NCBI GenBank assembly: GCA_022819745.1
Contig: JAJEGS010000035.1
Span: 248,001-312,000, forward strand
Length of the DNA stretch: 64,000 bases
Reading direction: 5' to 3'
Source: Candidatus Latescibacterota bacterium
GTDB lineage: Bacteria; Latescibacterota; UBA2968; UBA8231
Shown here: positions 34,630-43,072 of the stretch, piece after piece
How positions within the stretch are numbered: position 1 is the first letter of the stretch
Layout of the letters: each line of letters opens with the position of its first letter
Program-made: the position numbers and the translations under genes
Notes under the pieces: generated by a model
The model's database searches: none
What the model was told of the DNA's origin: nothing
Seen by the model: only the letters and a program-made list of their open reading frames with translations

Positions 34630-35757
34630 TTAATTGCCCGGCTCCACCACTACCTTCATGGCTTCTTCGCCGCCGGTAATGTCGAGGCCCTCGCGGATGT
34701 CGGACAGCGGTAGCCGATGCGTGATAAAGCGATCCAAGGGCGCGACTGTGCTACGCAAGAAAGATAGCGCGGTCTTGAACTGCATGGAAGGATACGCCCA
34801 CATGCCGCGGATGTCCAAATCTTTAAAACAGACGATGTGCGGGTGGATTTCCACGGCCCCCGGATCAGTGAAATGCCCCACCTCCACGACGATGCCGCCC
34901 CGGCGCACCAAGTCGAGCGATTCCTTGAAGGCCACGGGCGCGCCGGCTGTTTCAATGACGATGTCGGCTCCCACGCCTGCGGTCATGTCTTGGAGGGCTA
35001 GCTGCCGTTGCTCAGGGCCACCTTCTCCCATCGCGAGTACTTTATGAGCGCCCATGGCGCGGGCGAGTTCCAACCGGGCCGCACTTAGGTCGCCCGCGAT
35101 AATCAGGTCGGTGCCGATGTGGCTCAGCACCGCCACCACGAGTTGGCCGATGGGACCGGCTCCGAGGACCAGCACGGATTTGTCGAGGCCCAATCCTTCA
35201 CCGATGTGCGGGATGCCCGGACCCAAGGCGCGCTCTACGGCGCGGGTGGCCACGGCTGCTGGCTCGGTGAGCACAGCCCGTTCCGAGGGCAGGTCGTCGG
35301 GGATCTTGAAGAGCCACGAATGGCCCGTCAAATGCAGATATTCGGCAAAGCCACCGCGCGGCATGGGCGCTATATCGGCGGACACAAATCCGTACACAAA
35401 GCGGTTGGAACACAGGGTGGGCCGCTGAGGCATGTGCAGGCAGTAGTAGCACCGCCCGCAGGCCCGCGACGAGGGCGTCGTCGTCACGCGGTCGCCCACT
35501 GCGACTGGGCCGCCCACTATGGCTAGGCTATCGGCTGCGGCTGGACCCATCTCCTCGACGATGCCCACTAATTCGTGACCGGGTATCACGGGAAACGGCA
35601 GGGCCATGTGGCCGGCGAACATGTGCTTGTCGCTGCCGCAGATGCCCGTGCGCTCGATTTTCAATAGGACTTCGTCGTCGCCGATTTGGGGTTTGGGATA
35701 CGAACGCACGGCGATCTGGCCTGGGCCGGTCATAATCGCTGCCTGTATCTGACTCAT
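34630..35757 (-). CDS. Zinc-dependent alcohol/sorbitol dehydrogenase-like oxidoreductase
   Basis: A 375-residue zinc MDR enzyme. Catalytic zinc: Cys40 (GICGSDK) and His61-Glu62 (GHELVG). Structural zinc: Cys100, Cys103, Cys106 and Cys116, with a slightly long last spacing. The Rossmann motif is VLGAGPIGQL. AGGAGA precedes the ATG. It follows a sugar-phosphate isomerase/epimerase by 23 bp on the same strand, so both probably act on one polyol or sugar. The C-terminal half shows FKDLDIRGMWAYPS, a stretch seen in L-threonine and sorbitol dehydrogenase relatives. Substrate not assignable. Confidence 0.9.
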   Translation of the reverse strand: MSQIQAAIMTGPGQIAVRSYPKPQIGDDEVLLKIERTGICGSDKHMFAGHMALPFPVIPGHELVGIVEEMGPAAADSLAIVGGPVAVGDRVTTTPSSRACGRCYYCLHMPQRPTLCSNRFVYGFVSADIAPMPRGGFAEYLHLTGHSWLFKIPDDLPSERAVLTEPAAVATRAVERALGPGIPHIGEGLGLDKSVLVLGAGPIGQLVVAVLSHIGTDLIIAGDLSAARLELARAMGAHKVLAMGEGGPEQRQLALQDMTAGVGADIVIETAGAPVAFKESLDLVRRGGIVVEVGHFTDPGAVEIHPHIVCFKDLDIRGMWAYPSMQFKTALSFLRSTVAPLDRFITHRLPLSDIREGLDITGGEEAMKVVVEPGN

Positions 35758-35780
35758 GCTTTTGTTCTCCTATACCATGT

Positions 35781-36536
35781 CTAATAGCCAATGCTGCGCA
35801 TGTACTGGCGGTTGATTTGCATCTTTTCGGTTTCGGGCCGCGCGGCTGCTCCGGGGCAGACTGTGATCCAGCCGGTGTATCCGGCTTCCCGCAGCACCGC
35901 CATAAATGCCGGGTAGTCGCACATGGGACCTTCGCCCAGTTCCACGGTCTGTCCGTCTTTGAAATCATGCAGATGCACGTACGCGATCCGCGCGGCGAAG
36001 TCGCGCACGGCTTGGACTGGGTCGTAGCCCCAATGCACGGCGTGGGACATGTCCATACAGAGGCGGCACGCGTCTAGGCGACTCATGAAGCGCTTCCATT
36101 CTGTGGCACTGTCGACGAGGTGATTGATATGCGGATGAAACGTAACCACAACGCCTAAGTCCGCGCCGTACGCGGCCAGATCCTCGTACGCAGCCGCCAT
36201 CTGGTCCAATTCCGCGTCCGTACCGTTCCGACCGTCTCGCCCCGGCCCTTTGGTCATAAAGGTCTCGACCCCGAGCTCGGCGGCAAACTCGATGCGCCGC
36301 TTGTTGATCTGTTGGCTCGGCCCGTCGAGGTCCAGCGCGACATTTGGCCCGCATACGGCGGCCACTTCCACGCCAGATGCTTCGCAGAGCCGCCGCACGC
36401 GCTGGGGCGTGCCCAACCAGTCGAGCGGTTGCCGCGCCTCCCAGCCATCCCAGCCAAACGTTCGCAGAGCTTCTAGCTCTTGCGCTAGATCGGGTGCCCG
36501 CCAGAATAGGCCGCTATACGCCAATTTGTAGCTCAT
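35781..36536 (-). CDS. Sugar-phosphate isomerase/epimerase (xylose isomerase-like TIM barrel)
   Basis: A 251-residue cytosolic TIM barrel of the IolE/IolI/xylose isomerase-like group. Metal-binding residues are expected in VVTFHPHINH, CMDMSHAVHWG and IAYVHLHDFKDG, which match the family's strands. The start chosen is the ATG at 36536 (MSYKLAYSG); the frame runs 17 codons further without a ribosome binding site. It heads a two-gene unit with the zinc dehydrogenase. A stretch around GWITVCPG near its end recurs in a gene remnant at 39.5 kb. Exact sugar unknown. Confidence 0.88.
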   Translation of the reverse strand: MSYKLAYSGLFWRAPDLAQELEALRTFGWDGWEARQPLDWLGTPQRVRRLCEASGVEVAAVCGPNVALDLDGPSQQINKRRIEFAAELGVETFMTKGPGRDGRNGTDAELDQMAAAYEDLAAYGADLGVVVTFHPHINHLVDSATEWKRFMSRLDACRLCMDMSHAVHWGYDPVQAVRDFAARIAYVHLHDFKDGQTVELGEGPMCDYPAFMAVLREAGYTGWITVCPGAAARPETEKMQINRQYMRSIGY

Positions 36537-36653
36537 TTTCCCAAGCCTAAAAATTCCAAATTTACCCAACTGTCGAAGCTGGGGCAATGGCCTACCGCCG
36601 TTGTGAATAGAGATGTAAGTGAGATGTTACATGAGGCGTCATATAAATGAAAT

Positions 36654-36679
36654 GCGCGAAATTAAAAGCAGTTTCGCGC
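36654..36679 (-). terminator. Stem-loop, possible intrinsic terminator of the gene cluster ending upstream
   Basis: GCGCGAAA (36654-36661) and TTTCGCGC (36672-36679) form a perfect 8-bp stem around a 10-base loop. On the minus strand the stem is followed by ATTTCATTTATA, a broken T-rich tail. It lies between the dehydrogenase gene ending at 36741 and the isomerase gene start, so it could separate the two units. Confidence 0.45.
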
Positions 36680-36740
36680 CTTTGATTACGTCTCTGCAAA
36701 GATATGTAGATCTCGCGGGATAAGATCGCGGTTCTCGGAA

Positions 36741-37733
36741 TCACGCCCATTCAAATACCACGCCCAGCTCCTCTTGTGGATTGTCGGCGAGCATATCGTA
36801 GGTGGGTTGGCAATCGGCGGGATTGGCGACGTGGGTGATTAGATCTTCGATGGGTAGCTTGCCGGCGGCCATCAAGCGCAAGACTAGATCGCGGTCTCTG
36901 CTTTTGTTCCAAGGATAATAGATGTGGTCATCGTCCGGGGTTTTGGGCTGATGCGCGCCGAGAATGGCGATTTCGCGCTGGTGAACTTCGGGTAGAAAGC
37001 TCACTTCGACGGTGCCGCGCGGAGAGCCCAACGCGACTAAGCGACCCCCTAGCCGCGGCAGGGTCAGGGCCATGGGATAGACGGCGGGGATGCCGGTTGC
37101 TTCGATGACCAGATCGACGCCATCGCCCACGCAATGCTGGCGCACGGCTGCGGCGACATCATTAGTGGTAGTGGGATTGATACAGACATCCGCGCCTCGG
37201 TCTTCGGCTTTGCCCAAGCGGAAATCGTCCAGATCGATTGCAACGACCGGGAGGGCACCGGCCAACCGCGCAAAGGTCGCGGCCAATTGGCCCACAATGC
37301 CCATGCCGGTGATGGCAACAGCCTCGCCCAATTCGGGGCGGCCAACCCGATGCCCGTGCAGGGCAATGGCACCCATGACCATAAATGCTGCGGATTTGGG
37401 CGGGACACCGGCGGGTGCTTTGCGGAAATTATCGGTCAGGACCGCGTGGCTGGCGTGGTTGCCTTGGCCAGCAATGCGGTCGCCGGGTTGCATCCCCCGC
37501 ACATCTTTGCCGACCTCAAGCACCACGCCCGTGTTGCAATAGCCGGTGGAGCGCGGAAATGTTTTCGCACTCGCCGGTTCGCCGCCGTGTGCGTAGCCGT
37601 AGATTTCCGTGCCGACGCTTACGGCGGTGTAGTCGTTTTGCACCAAAATGCCGTGGTCGGGCACGCGCGGCAGTTCAAATTCCGCCAGTTCGATCCGCCG
37701 GATGTCTGTGCAAATTAGTCGTTGTGCTTTCAC
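36741..37733 (-). CDS. Medium-chain dehydrogenase without the catalytic zinc cysteine
   Basis: A 330-residue MDR-fold oxidoreductase. Where zinc alcohol dehydrogenases have CGSD it reads AVSVGTEIYG, and it has no GHE motif (GYCNTGVV instead), so it lacks the catalytic zinc site. This is the pattern of the BchC-like branch of the family. The cofactor loop is AITGMGIVGQL. Start is GTG at 37733 with AGGA further upstream than ideal. The glutamate decarboxylase gene ends 14 bp upstream on the same strand, so the two are probably co-transcribed. Substrate unknown. Confidence 0.85.
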   Translation of the reverse strand: MKAQRLICTDIRRIELAEFELPRVPDHGILVQNDYTAVSVGTEIYGYAHGGEPASAKTFPRSTGYCNTGVVLEVGKDVRGMQPGDRIAGQGNHASHAVLTDNFRKAPAGVPPKSAAFMVMGAIALHGHRVGRPELGEAVAITGMGIVGQLAATFARLAGALPVVAIDLDDFRLGKAEDRGADVCINPTTTNDVAAAVRQHCVGDGVDLVIEATGIPAVYPMALTLPRLGGRLVALGSPRGTVEVSFLPEVHQREIAILGAHQPKTPDDDHIYYPWNKSRDRDLVLRLMAAGKLPIEDLITHVANPADCQPTYDMLADNPQEELGVVFEWA

Positions 37734-37747
37734 GGTCGTCTCGATCC

Positions 37748-39304
37748 TCAGCAGTGGTTGGTGAAGCGGCGTTGGTCTTTGTGCCGGAGATGGTGCATGT
37801 CGAATTCTGGTGATCCGTTTGCCGCGATTTCATCGAGGAAGTCGAGGGCCAGGCGAATAGACTCAAGCAGGTGTTCTGCCATACCTCGGGTGAGGTTGCT
37901 CTTCACGACAATGCGGAACATACACGATTCCGCGTCCGCGTCGCAAAAAAGAGGGAGTTGCTCGCCCGACAGGGGATGTTCGAATCGCATCCGATAGCTG
38001 CCCACATACCAGTGATGCTGGGAAAGCACATGCTGTAGGTCAACATCGTCGTAGCCCAACTCGCATGCTGGATTTAGCCTTGCGGTTACCACCGGCAGAC
38101 AGCCCTCGTCGCCGTGGTCGAGCATTGCAAAGCGAGGTTTGCCAGCGTGGGTCATCGCCCGCAGCCCGTCGCGCAGAAAGCGAGCGTTCTCCATCATGTT
38201 GTCGCTGCATTGGCGATAACCGGACATACCATAGTGCAGCAGCTTGTAGTACTGGCCGTAAACTCCCGCCGCTGGCCTAGAAAAATTCAAGGTATATGAC
38301 TCTGCCTTGCCGCCAAGGTAGCTCACGGAGATGGCGACGTGGTCGCTCAGGTCGGCGCGATGCCGCCAGACGATCCAACCCGTGCCGCAAATGGATTCGC
38401 CGTATTTGTGTCCGCTTGAGGATATGGACAACACGTTACTGACGCGGAAGTCCCACGGGGGCAGATTGTCTTGGAAAGGCGCGATGAAGCCACCAGATGC
38501 GGCATCGACGTGGATGCCAACCTGATAGCCTCTTTCAGCGTTGACTTGATCAATGACATCGCTCACTTCTTGGACTGGATCGTAGTGTCCGCCATAGTGA
38601 TTGCCCATGATGCAAACCACGCCCATGGTCTGATCGTCGATCTGCTCGCGAACCTGTTCCGGGTCCAACGTGAATGTTTTCACTGACGGCTGAATCAACC
38701 TTGGTTCGACATCCATGTATTTGAACAGCTTTTCCCACGCCGCCTGAAAACAGGTGGTGATGATCAGGTTCGGACGTGCGTGCAGGATTTGCTCCACTGT
38801 TTTCCCTTGGCGCTTGGCGTACCAATTGCGCCAGCGGAACTTCAGCGCTAGCCCAGCGAGTAGGCAAGCCTCAGTGGAACCGACGGTGCCCGCGCCCGGG
38901 AAGACGCCGTAGTCTTCGAACTCTGGGTCTTTAGGGCAATGCCACAGGTTGGCGATCATGTTGACGCTCGCGTCGTGCAGTTTATACGACTGGGGATATA
39001 CCGTCTGGTCGGCGAGGTTCACCCGCAGACCCATGAGGGCGATGGCCTCCTCTTCTCGCTCAAGGGCGACGTTCACGTAGGAGGAAGTATTCAGCCGGTG
39101 ATCGAAATCGAGCGTATGCGCGTTTTCTACCATCAGCTTGACGGCTTCGCGATCCAACCCGGTATTGGGAATGCGCTGCAGGTTGAACCAGTCCCGTTGG
39201 ACCAGGGGAGACCAGTAATAACCGCTTCTGCCTGCCTGCGCCTGCTCCAGCTTCGCGCGAAGCTGCTCTACTTCTTGTCGTAAATGAGTTATTTCGTCTG
39301 TCAT
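37748..39304 (-). CDS. PLP-dependent glutamate decarboxylase-like enzyme with N-terminal coiled coil
   Basis: A 518-residue group II amino-acid decarboxylase relative. The PLP Lys is Lys300 in SISSSGHKYGES, preceded by the Asp-Ala pair in GIHVDAASGGF, which is the GadB pattern; EDYGVFPGAGTVGSTEA binds the phosphate. A Leu-spaced, Glu/Arg-rich helix at residues 4-24 (LRQEVEQLRAKLEQAQ) looks like a coiled coil and is not part of standard GAD proteins. Glutamate is the likely substrate, but the GadB-type acid-stress role cannot be assumed, since no GABA antiporter is near. The start at 39304 follows GAGGAG at long spacing. Confidence 0.88.
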   Translation of the reverse strand: MTDEITHLRQEVEQLRAKLEQAQAGRSGYYWSPLVQRDWFNLQRIPNTGLDREAVKLMVENAHTLDFDHRLNTSSYVNVALEREEEAIALMGLRVNLADQTVYPQSYKLHDASVNMIANLWHCPKDPEFEDYGVFPGAGTVGSTEACLLAGLALKFRWRNWYAKRQGKTVEQILHARPNLIITTCFQAAWEKLFKYMDVEPRLIQPSVKTFTLDPEQVREQIDDQTMGVVCIMGNHYGGHYDPVQEVSDVIDQVNAERGYQVGIHVDAASGGFIAPFQDNLPPWDFRVSNVLSISSSGHKYGESICGTGWIVWRHRADLSDHVAISVSYLGGKAESYTLNFSRPAAGVYGQYYKLLHYGMSGYRQCSDNMMENARFLRDGLRAMTHAGKPRFAMLDHGDEGCLPVVTARLNPACELGYDDVDLQHVLSQHHWYVGSYRMRFEHPLSGEQLPLFCDADAESCMFRIVVKSNLTRGMAEHLLESIRLALDFLDEIAANGSPEFDMHHLRHKDQRRFTNHC

Positions 39305-39760
39305 GGGCGCTTTTTCACTCCTCTTTCTAAATAGGCGCTATGTCGATGTGGTTGGTTCCTTGAACGACCGGGTGGAGAATGACCGTTATTGGGACGGCAC
39401 CCGGCTCAGCTAGCGGCGTCCGGGTCCCAGATCGCTACCGGATCTGCTGGATTCGGATCGACGGGCCAGAGTCCGCGGCCGCTTCCCGTGAACGGGATGG
39501 AGGCGAAGTCCAAGGTGCAGACTCCGGGGCAGACCGTGATCCAGCCACGACCGCCTCCTCTGCGAATTCCTGCGCTGCAACTCGACCTGTTTGAGTCTAG
39601 GCTGGCGAATTTCTTGACTACTCTGGATTTCCGCCCCGTGTCGAGGCACAGGGTGACGTTCTTCCACGGGAATGACGGTGCTTGATGTCTCCGGTCCCTG
39701 GCGACGCGACCTGTCCTGTCGGCTCGGTTCTTCTCACCAACCGATCGACCCTAGCGCAAC
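39305..39760. other. 456 bp without an intact gene
   Basis: Upstream of the decarboxylase start there is a ribosome-binding-type sequence and then mixed sequence. A short minus-strand coding remnant lies at 39406-39573. From about 39600 to the amidohydrolase stop I see no hairpin, repeat or credible reading frame. Confidence 0.5.
39406..39573 (-). pseudogene. Short 3' gene remnant
   Basis: The minus frame ending at the TGA 39406-39408 reads like protein for about 50 residues: GRGWITVCPG, then LDFASIPFTGSGRGLWP and DPNPADPVAIWDPDAAS. The first block matches GWITVCPG near the end of the sugar-phosphate isomerase (around 35857; 23 of 24 bases agree), after which the two diverge. No start codon or ribosome binding site fits. 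I read it as a scrap of a lost gene, but chance similarity is not excluded. Confidence 0.3.
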
Positions 39761-41050
39761 CTAAGCCGCTGAAGCTCGCAGCGCCTGCCGCGTCCCAGCC
39801 AAGTCGAAACAGGCCTCTTGGTTGCCGCGCATAAAGCGGGTCGCCAACTCTATGGCTTCGGCCTCGGTCAGCAAGCCGTCGTCTATCTCGCCTTGGAGGG
39901 CGCGGGTGAGCCAGCGGCGCGCCTGAATCGCGTAGGCCACCGAACTGGTCGGCCAGCCCGTGTCGCCGCCAAAGGCAAAGAGCTTGGACGCAGGAGCCGC
40001 GTGGATAAAACGGCGCACAAAGTCGCACGAGCTGTACGGGTCAATCGACCACGCCCAGCAGAGATCGGCGTACACGTTGCGGTAGTGCTTGGTCAGCGCG
40101 ACCAATTCGTTGGAATAGGGATAGGCAATGTGCATCAGCACAAAGCGACAATCGAGGTAGCGGGCCAGCAAGGGGCAGAGGTTGCCGCTTTTGATGCGGT
40201 CAACGGGCATGCGGTCGTTGCCAGCGTAGTAGCCAGTGTGGATCTTGAACGGCAGCTCGTACTCGATCGCCAATTCAGTGCCCCGCGCCCAGCACCAGTC
40301 GCCCAACAGCAACCGACTCGGCTCGTCGAGTTCTGCGCCTTGGAGCAGGCGTTGGAGCACGCGCTCGGCGTCGGCGTCGGCGCGCTCTTCCCAGCGCAGC
40401 GTGCGGTTGTACGCGTGCTGCGCTTTGACCGCTATGGCATGGGGGCCGTGCAGGGCAAAGATGGCTTCCATGCCCTGTTTGAGGCTAGCCAAGTCGGTGA
40501 CGGCCACGCCTGTTTCGCGCTCAATGGCCTCGGCGTCGATTTGGCCGTTGCAAAAGGCGGCCCAAGACAAGTCGTAGAGAAAGAAATCTACGCCGGACTC
40601 GTCTGGCAGGCAGGGCCAAGAAAAGTCGTCGGTCTGCACGTGGTCGAGCCGACCTATTTGGCTGAGCAGCTCGTGTCGTCCGCCGGGTTGACGCCAAGTG
40701 CTGAGCTTTTCTTGCGCCTTGTGCAATTCGTCGCCGCTAAAATCGGCCATGCCATAGATCTCGTGCGCGAGGATGCGCACGGCCTCGCCGTAGCCGGTGA
40801 AGCGGATGGACGCAAAGGCCGATCGGATGCGGTCAAAGCGTGCTCCCAAGTCCGGGTCGGAAGCGTCGTTGAGCTTGTGCAGGTCTTCGGGAGTAGCACC
40901 AGCGGCGATCAGGTCGGCGGGCACGTAGTTGCCAAAAAGATCTTGCAAAATATCCGGGCCGTCCTCGACCCAGTCGCGCTCCTTGCGCAGGTGCTCGTGC
41001 GTGTCGATTAGCAGTGTGTCGGCGATGTGTTGGCGCAGATCCGTGGCCAT
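39761..41050 (-). CDS. Amidohydrolase-superfamily metal-dependent hydrolase
   Basis: A 429-residue TIM-barrel metallohydrolase. The metal-binding His-x-His is His18 and His20 in IDTHEHLRKE; later strands FKIHTGYYAG, FVLMHIAYPY and FGGDTGWP supply further His and the catalytic Asp. It resembles the amidohydrolase-2 branch (decarboxylases, lactonases, uronate isomerase-like) more than classical amidases. Start ATG at 41050 with GGAG at slightly long spacing; the open frame upstream is hydrophobic filler. It is divergent from the DUF2231 gene over an 81-bp AT-rich region with a direct repeat. A 397-codon open frame on the opposite strand is a shadow. Confidence 0.85.
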   Translation of the reverse strand: MATDLRQHIADTLLIDTHEHLRKERDWVEDGPDILQDLFGNYVPADLIAAGATPEDLHKLNDASDPDLGARFDRIRSAFASIRFTGYGEAVRILAHEIYGMADFSGDELHKAQEKLSTWRQPGGRHELLSQIGRLDHVQTDDFSWPCLPDESGVDFFLYDLSWAAFCNGQIDAEAIERETGVAVTDLASLKQGMEAIFALHGPHAIAVKAQHAYNRTLRWEERADADAERVLQRLLQGAELDEPSRLLLGDWCWARGTELAIEYELPFKIHTGYYAGNDRMPVDRIKSGNLCPLLARYLDCRFVLMHIAYPYSNELVALTKHYRNVYADLCWAWSIDPYSSCDFVRRFIHAAPASKLFAFGGDTGWPTSSVAYAIQARRWLTRALQGEIDDGLLTEAEAIELATRFMRGNQEACFDLAGTRQALRASAA

Positions 41051-41092
41051 GGGGCATTGCTCCGGTTTGAGGTGTTGCGTTCCCAAAGTTTC

Positions 41093-41120
41093 ATTAACAA
41101 TCCTAAGTTCTATTAACAAT
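41093..41120. promoter_or_regulatory. 9-bp direct repeat in a divergent promoter region
   Basis: ATTAACAAT occurs at 41093-41101 and again at 41112-41120, 19 bp apart centre to centre (about two helical turns), between divergent genes. This spacing is typical of tandem operator half-sites. Function is not shown. Confidence 0.4.
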
Positions 41121-41131
41121 AACAATACAAT

Positions 41132-41560
41132 ATGGATTGGCATCCCTTCATCGTCCACTACCCCATCGCACTCTTGTCGCTGAGTCCGCTGTGCGATCTA
41201 GGTGCTCTGTGGCTAGGTCGCCGCGCCGGGCACCACCTAGCGTACGGCTTGCTGGTGTTGGGCGTACTAGCGGCGACCGCCGCCGTGCTCAGCGGCAACG
41301 CTGCCGCGACCAAGGCTTGGGAGGGACCAGCCGCAGAGCCGTTAGCCACGCACGAATCCCTCGCCACTTGGACCTTGCTGTTGGGATTGGGAGCCGTCCT
41401 CGGACGCTTGCCCTTGCACCTCAAGGGGCGGCTTGAAGGATGGCCGCTCTATGCGTGGATCGGGCTCGGCGTCCTAATCGGCGGCTTGGTCTTGTGGACG
41501 GGCTACCGCGGCAGTGAATTGGTCTATGTCCACGGCTTGGGGGTGCGGGCCGATGGCTAG
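41132..41560 (+). CDS. DUF2231-like small integral membrane protein
   Basis: A 142-residue membrane protein with four predicted helices. The opening MDWHPFIVHYPIALL is the signature of the DUF2231 group, with conserved His4 and His9; a later TWTLLLGLGAV and a terminal YRGSELVYVHG complete the pattern. These proteins often bind heme or sit near electron-transfer proteins, but the function is not established. It precedes the sulfatase gene by 60 bp and may be in the same transcript. Confidence 0.85.
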   Translation: MDWHPFIVHYPIALLSLSPLCDLGALWLGRRAGHHLAYGLLVLGVLAATAAVLSGNAAATKAWEGPAAEPLATHESLATWTLLLGLGAVLGRLPLHLKGRLEGWPLYAWIGLGVLIGGLVLWTGYRGSELVYVHGLGVRADG

Positions 41561-41620
41561 CGGAATCTGTTTGGCTTATCTTCGCCGCAACTTTTCACAC
41601 CTGCAAACCAGGAGCAACCC

Positions 41621-43060
41621 GTGAACCGCCCCAACATCTTGCTCATTATGACGGACGAACACGCGCCCATGTACAGCGGCCCCTACGGACATCCGCTCGT
41701 GCAGACGCCTTTTATGGATCAATTGGCCGCCGAGGGGGCGACCTTTGCCAACGCCTATTGCAACTCTCCGCTCTGCCTGCCGTCGCGGATGTCATTTATG
41801 ACCGGCCGCTACATCAACCAGATCGGTGCCTTTGACAATGCCAGCCCCCTGCCATCGGATGCAGTCACTTGGGCCCATCGGCTGCGCGCCGTTGGCTACG
41901 ACGTGGTACTCTCGGGCAAACAGCACTTTTGCGGCCCCGACCAACTGCACGGCTTCCGCGCCCAGCTAGCGCGCGATTTGCACGCCGAACTGTGGACCAA
42001 AGACGGCGTCCTGCGCGGCACGCCCGACTGGAGCAAAGGCACGCCGCCAGCCGACAAGCCCTGGGGTGGAGTCGCCGAGGCCGGGCCGGGGACGACCTTG
42101 GAGATCGAAGTCGATGATCTGGTAGAGGAACAAGCGCTGGCCTATCTGCGCGATCCGGCCCGCAAGGAGCGGCCTTGGGCGCTGAATGTCTCGTTTATTG
42201 CGCCGCATTTTCCGCTCGTAGTGCCCGAGCGGTTTTTCAACCTCTATCCCCTCGACCAAATCGACCTGCCGGAGATCCCCCCCGGCCACCTCGAAAGCCA
42301 GCACCCTGTACACCAGCGGATGCGGGCCATGTTCGGGGGAGTCGATTTTCCCGAGGAACAAGTGCGCCGCGCCCGCGCCGGTTACTACGGGCTGATTACC
42401 TATCTCGACGAGAAGATCGGCCGCCTACTCGCCGCGCTAGAAGAAACCGGACAGCGCGACAACACGCTCATCGTGCATTTCAGCGATCACGGGGAAATGA
42501 ACGGCGAGCACGGCATGTGGCGGAAGTCGAGCATGTACGAGGCGTCCGCCAAAGTGCCCCTGCAAATGGTCTATCCCGGACAAATCCCAGCTGGTCGGCG
42601 CGTTGACGAAGTAGTGTCACTAGTGGATCTAGTAGCGACCATAGTCGAAGTCGCCGACGCACCTAGCGCAGGGTCATTGGACGGCGACAGTCTGGTAGGA
42701 TTGCTGCAAGGGCAAGACGCGGACTGGAAGGACGAAGCATTCTCCGAATATCTCGCCCACGGCGTGCAGCGACCAACGGCCATGCTGCGGTGCGGCCGCT
42801 ACAAGCTCCACTACAGCTTGGGAGATCCACCCCAGCTATACGACGTGGAGGCCGATCCCAACGAGTTCGACGACCTAGCGGACCATCCAGCCCACGCGGC
42901 CACCTTAGCCGTCCTCCAAAAGCAGCTATTGTCCGAGTGGGACCCAGTCGCTATAGAAGCGCAGGTGCGGCAAAGCCAGCAGGATCGGCTCTTAATCGAA
43001 CAAGCCACGCAGCAGGATCGGCTCTTGATCGAACAAGCCATGCAGCGGTCTCCCAACTGA
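41621..43060 (+). CDS. Type I (formylglycine) sulfatase
   Basis: A 479-residue alkaline-phosphatase-fold sulfatase. Metal-binding Asp12-Glu13 sit in LLIMTDEHAPMY, and Cys52 in LCLPSRMSFMTGRY is the Cys-x-Pro-Ser-Arg target for conversion to formylglycine; IVHFSDHGEMNGEHGMWRKS supplies further metal and substrate residues. There is no signal peptide, so it acts in the cytosol unless exported otherwise. A formylglycine-generating enzyme is needed and is not in the window. Start is GTG at 41621 with AGGAGC upstream. The C-terminus has a tandem duplication, QQDRLLIEQA repeated twice (33-bp units 42977-43009 and 43010-43042). A PhyH-like gene follows 12 bp on. Confidence 0.93.
   Translation: MNRPNILLIMTDEHAPMYSGPYGHPLVQTPFMDQLAAEGATFANAYCNSPLCLPSRMSFMTGRYINQIGAFDNASPLPSDAVTWAHRLRAVGYDVVLSGKQHFCGPDQLHGFRAQLARDLHAELWTKDGVLRGTPDWSKGTPPADKPWGGVAEAGPGTTLEIEVDDLVEEQALAYLRDPARKERPWALNVSFIAPHFPLVVPERFFNLYPLDQIDLPEIPPGHLESQHPVHQRMRAMFGGVDFPEEQVRRARAGYYGLITYLDEKIGRLLAALEETGQRDNTLIVHFSDHGEMNGEHGMWRKSSMYEASAKVPLQMVYPGQIPAGRRVDEVVSLVDLVATIVEVADAPSAGSLDGDSLVGLLQGQDADWKDEAFSEYLAHGVQRPTAMLRCGRYKLHYSLGDPPQLYDVEADPNEFDDLADHPAHAATLAVLQKQLLSEWDPVAIEAQVRQSQQDRLLIEQATQQDRLLIEQAMQRSPN
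42977..43042 (+). repeat. Tandem 33-bp repeat in the 3' end of the sulfatase gene
   Basis: Two adjacent 33-base units differ at two positions and encode the same QQDRLLIEQA segment with one residue change. The duplication lengthens a C-terminal helix and does not touch the catalytic core. Recent slippage is the simplest cause. Confidence 0.85.
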
Positions 43061-43072
43061 TAGGAAAGATTC

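Noticed and set aside
39818..41011. 397-codon plus-strand open frame
   Set aside because: Exactly antisense to the amidohydrolase gene, which has metal motifs and a sensible start; the plus frame has no recognisable domain. Long antisense frames are common at this G+C.
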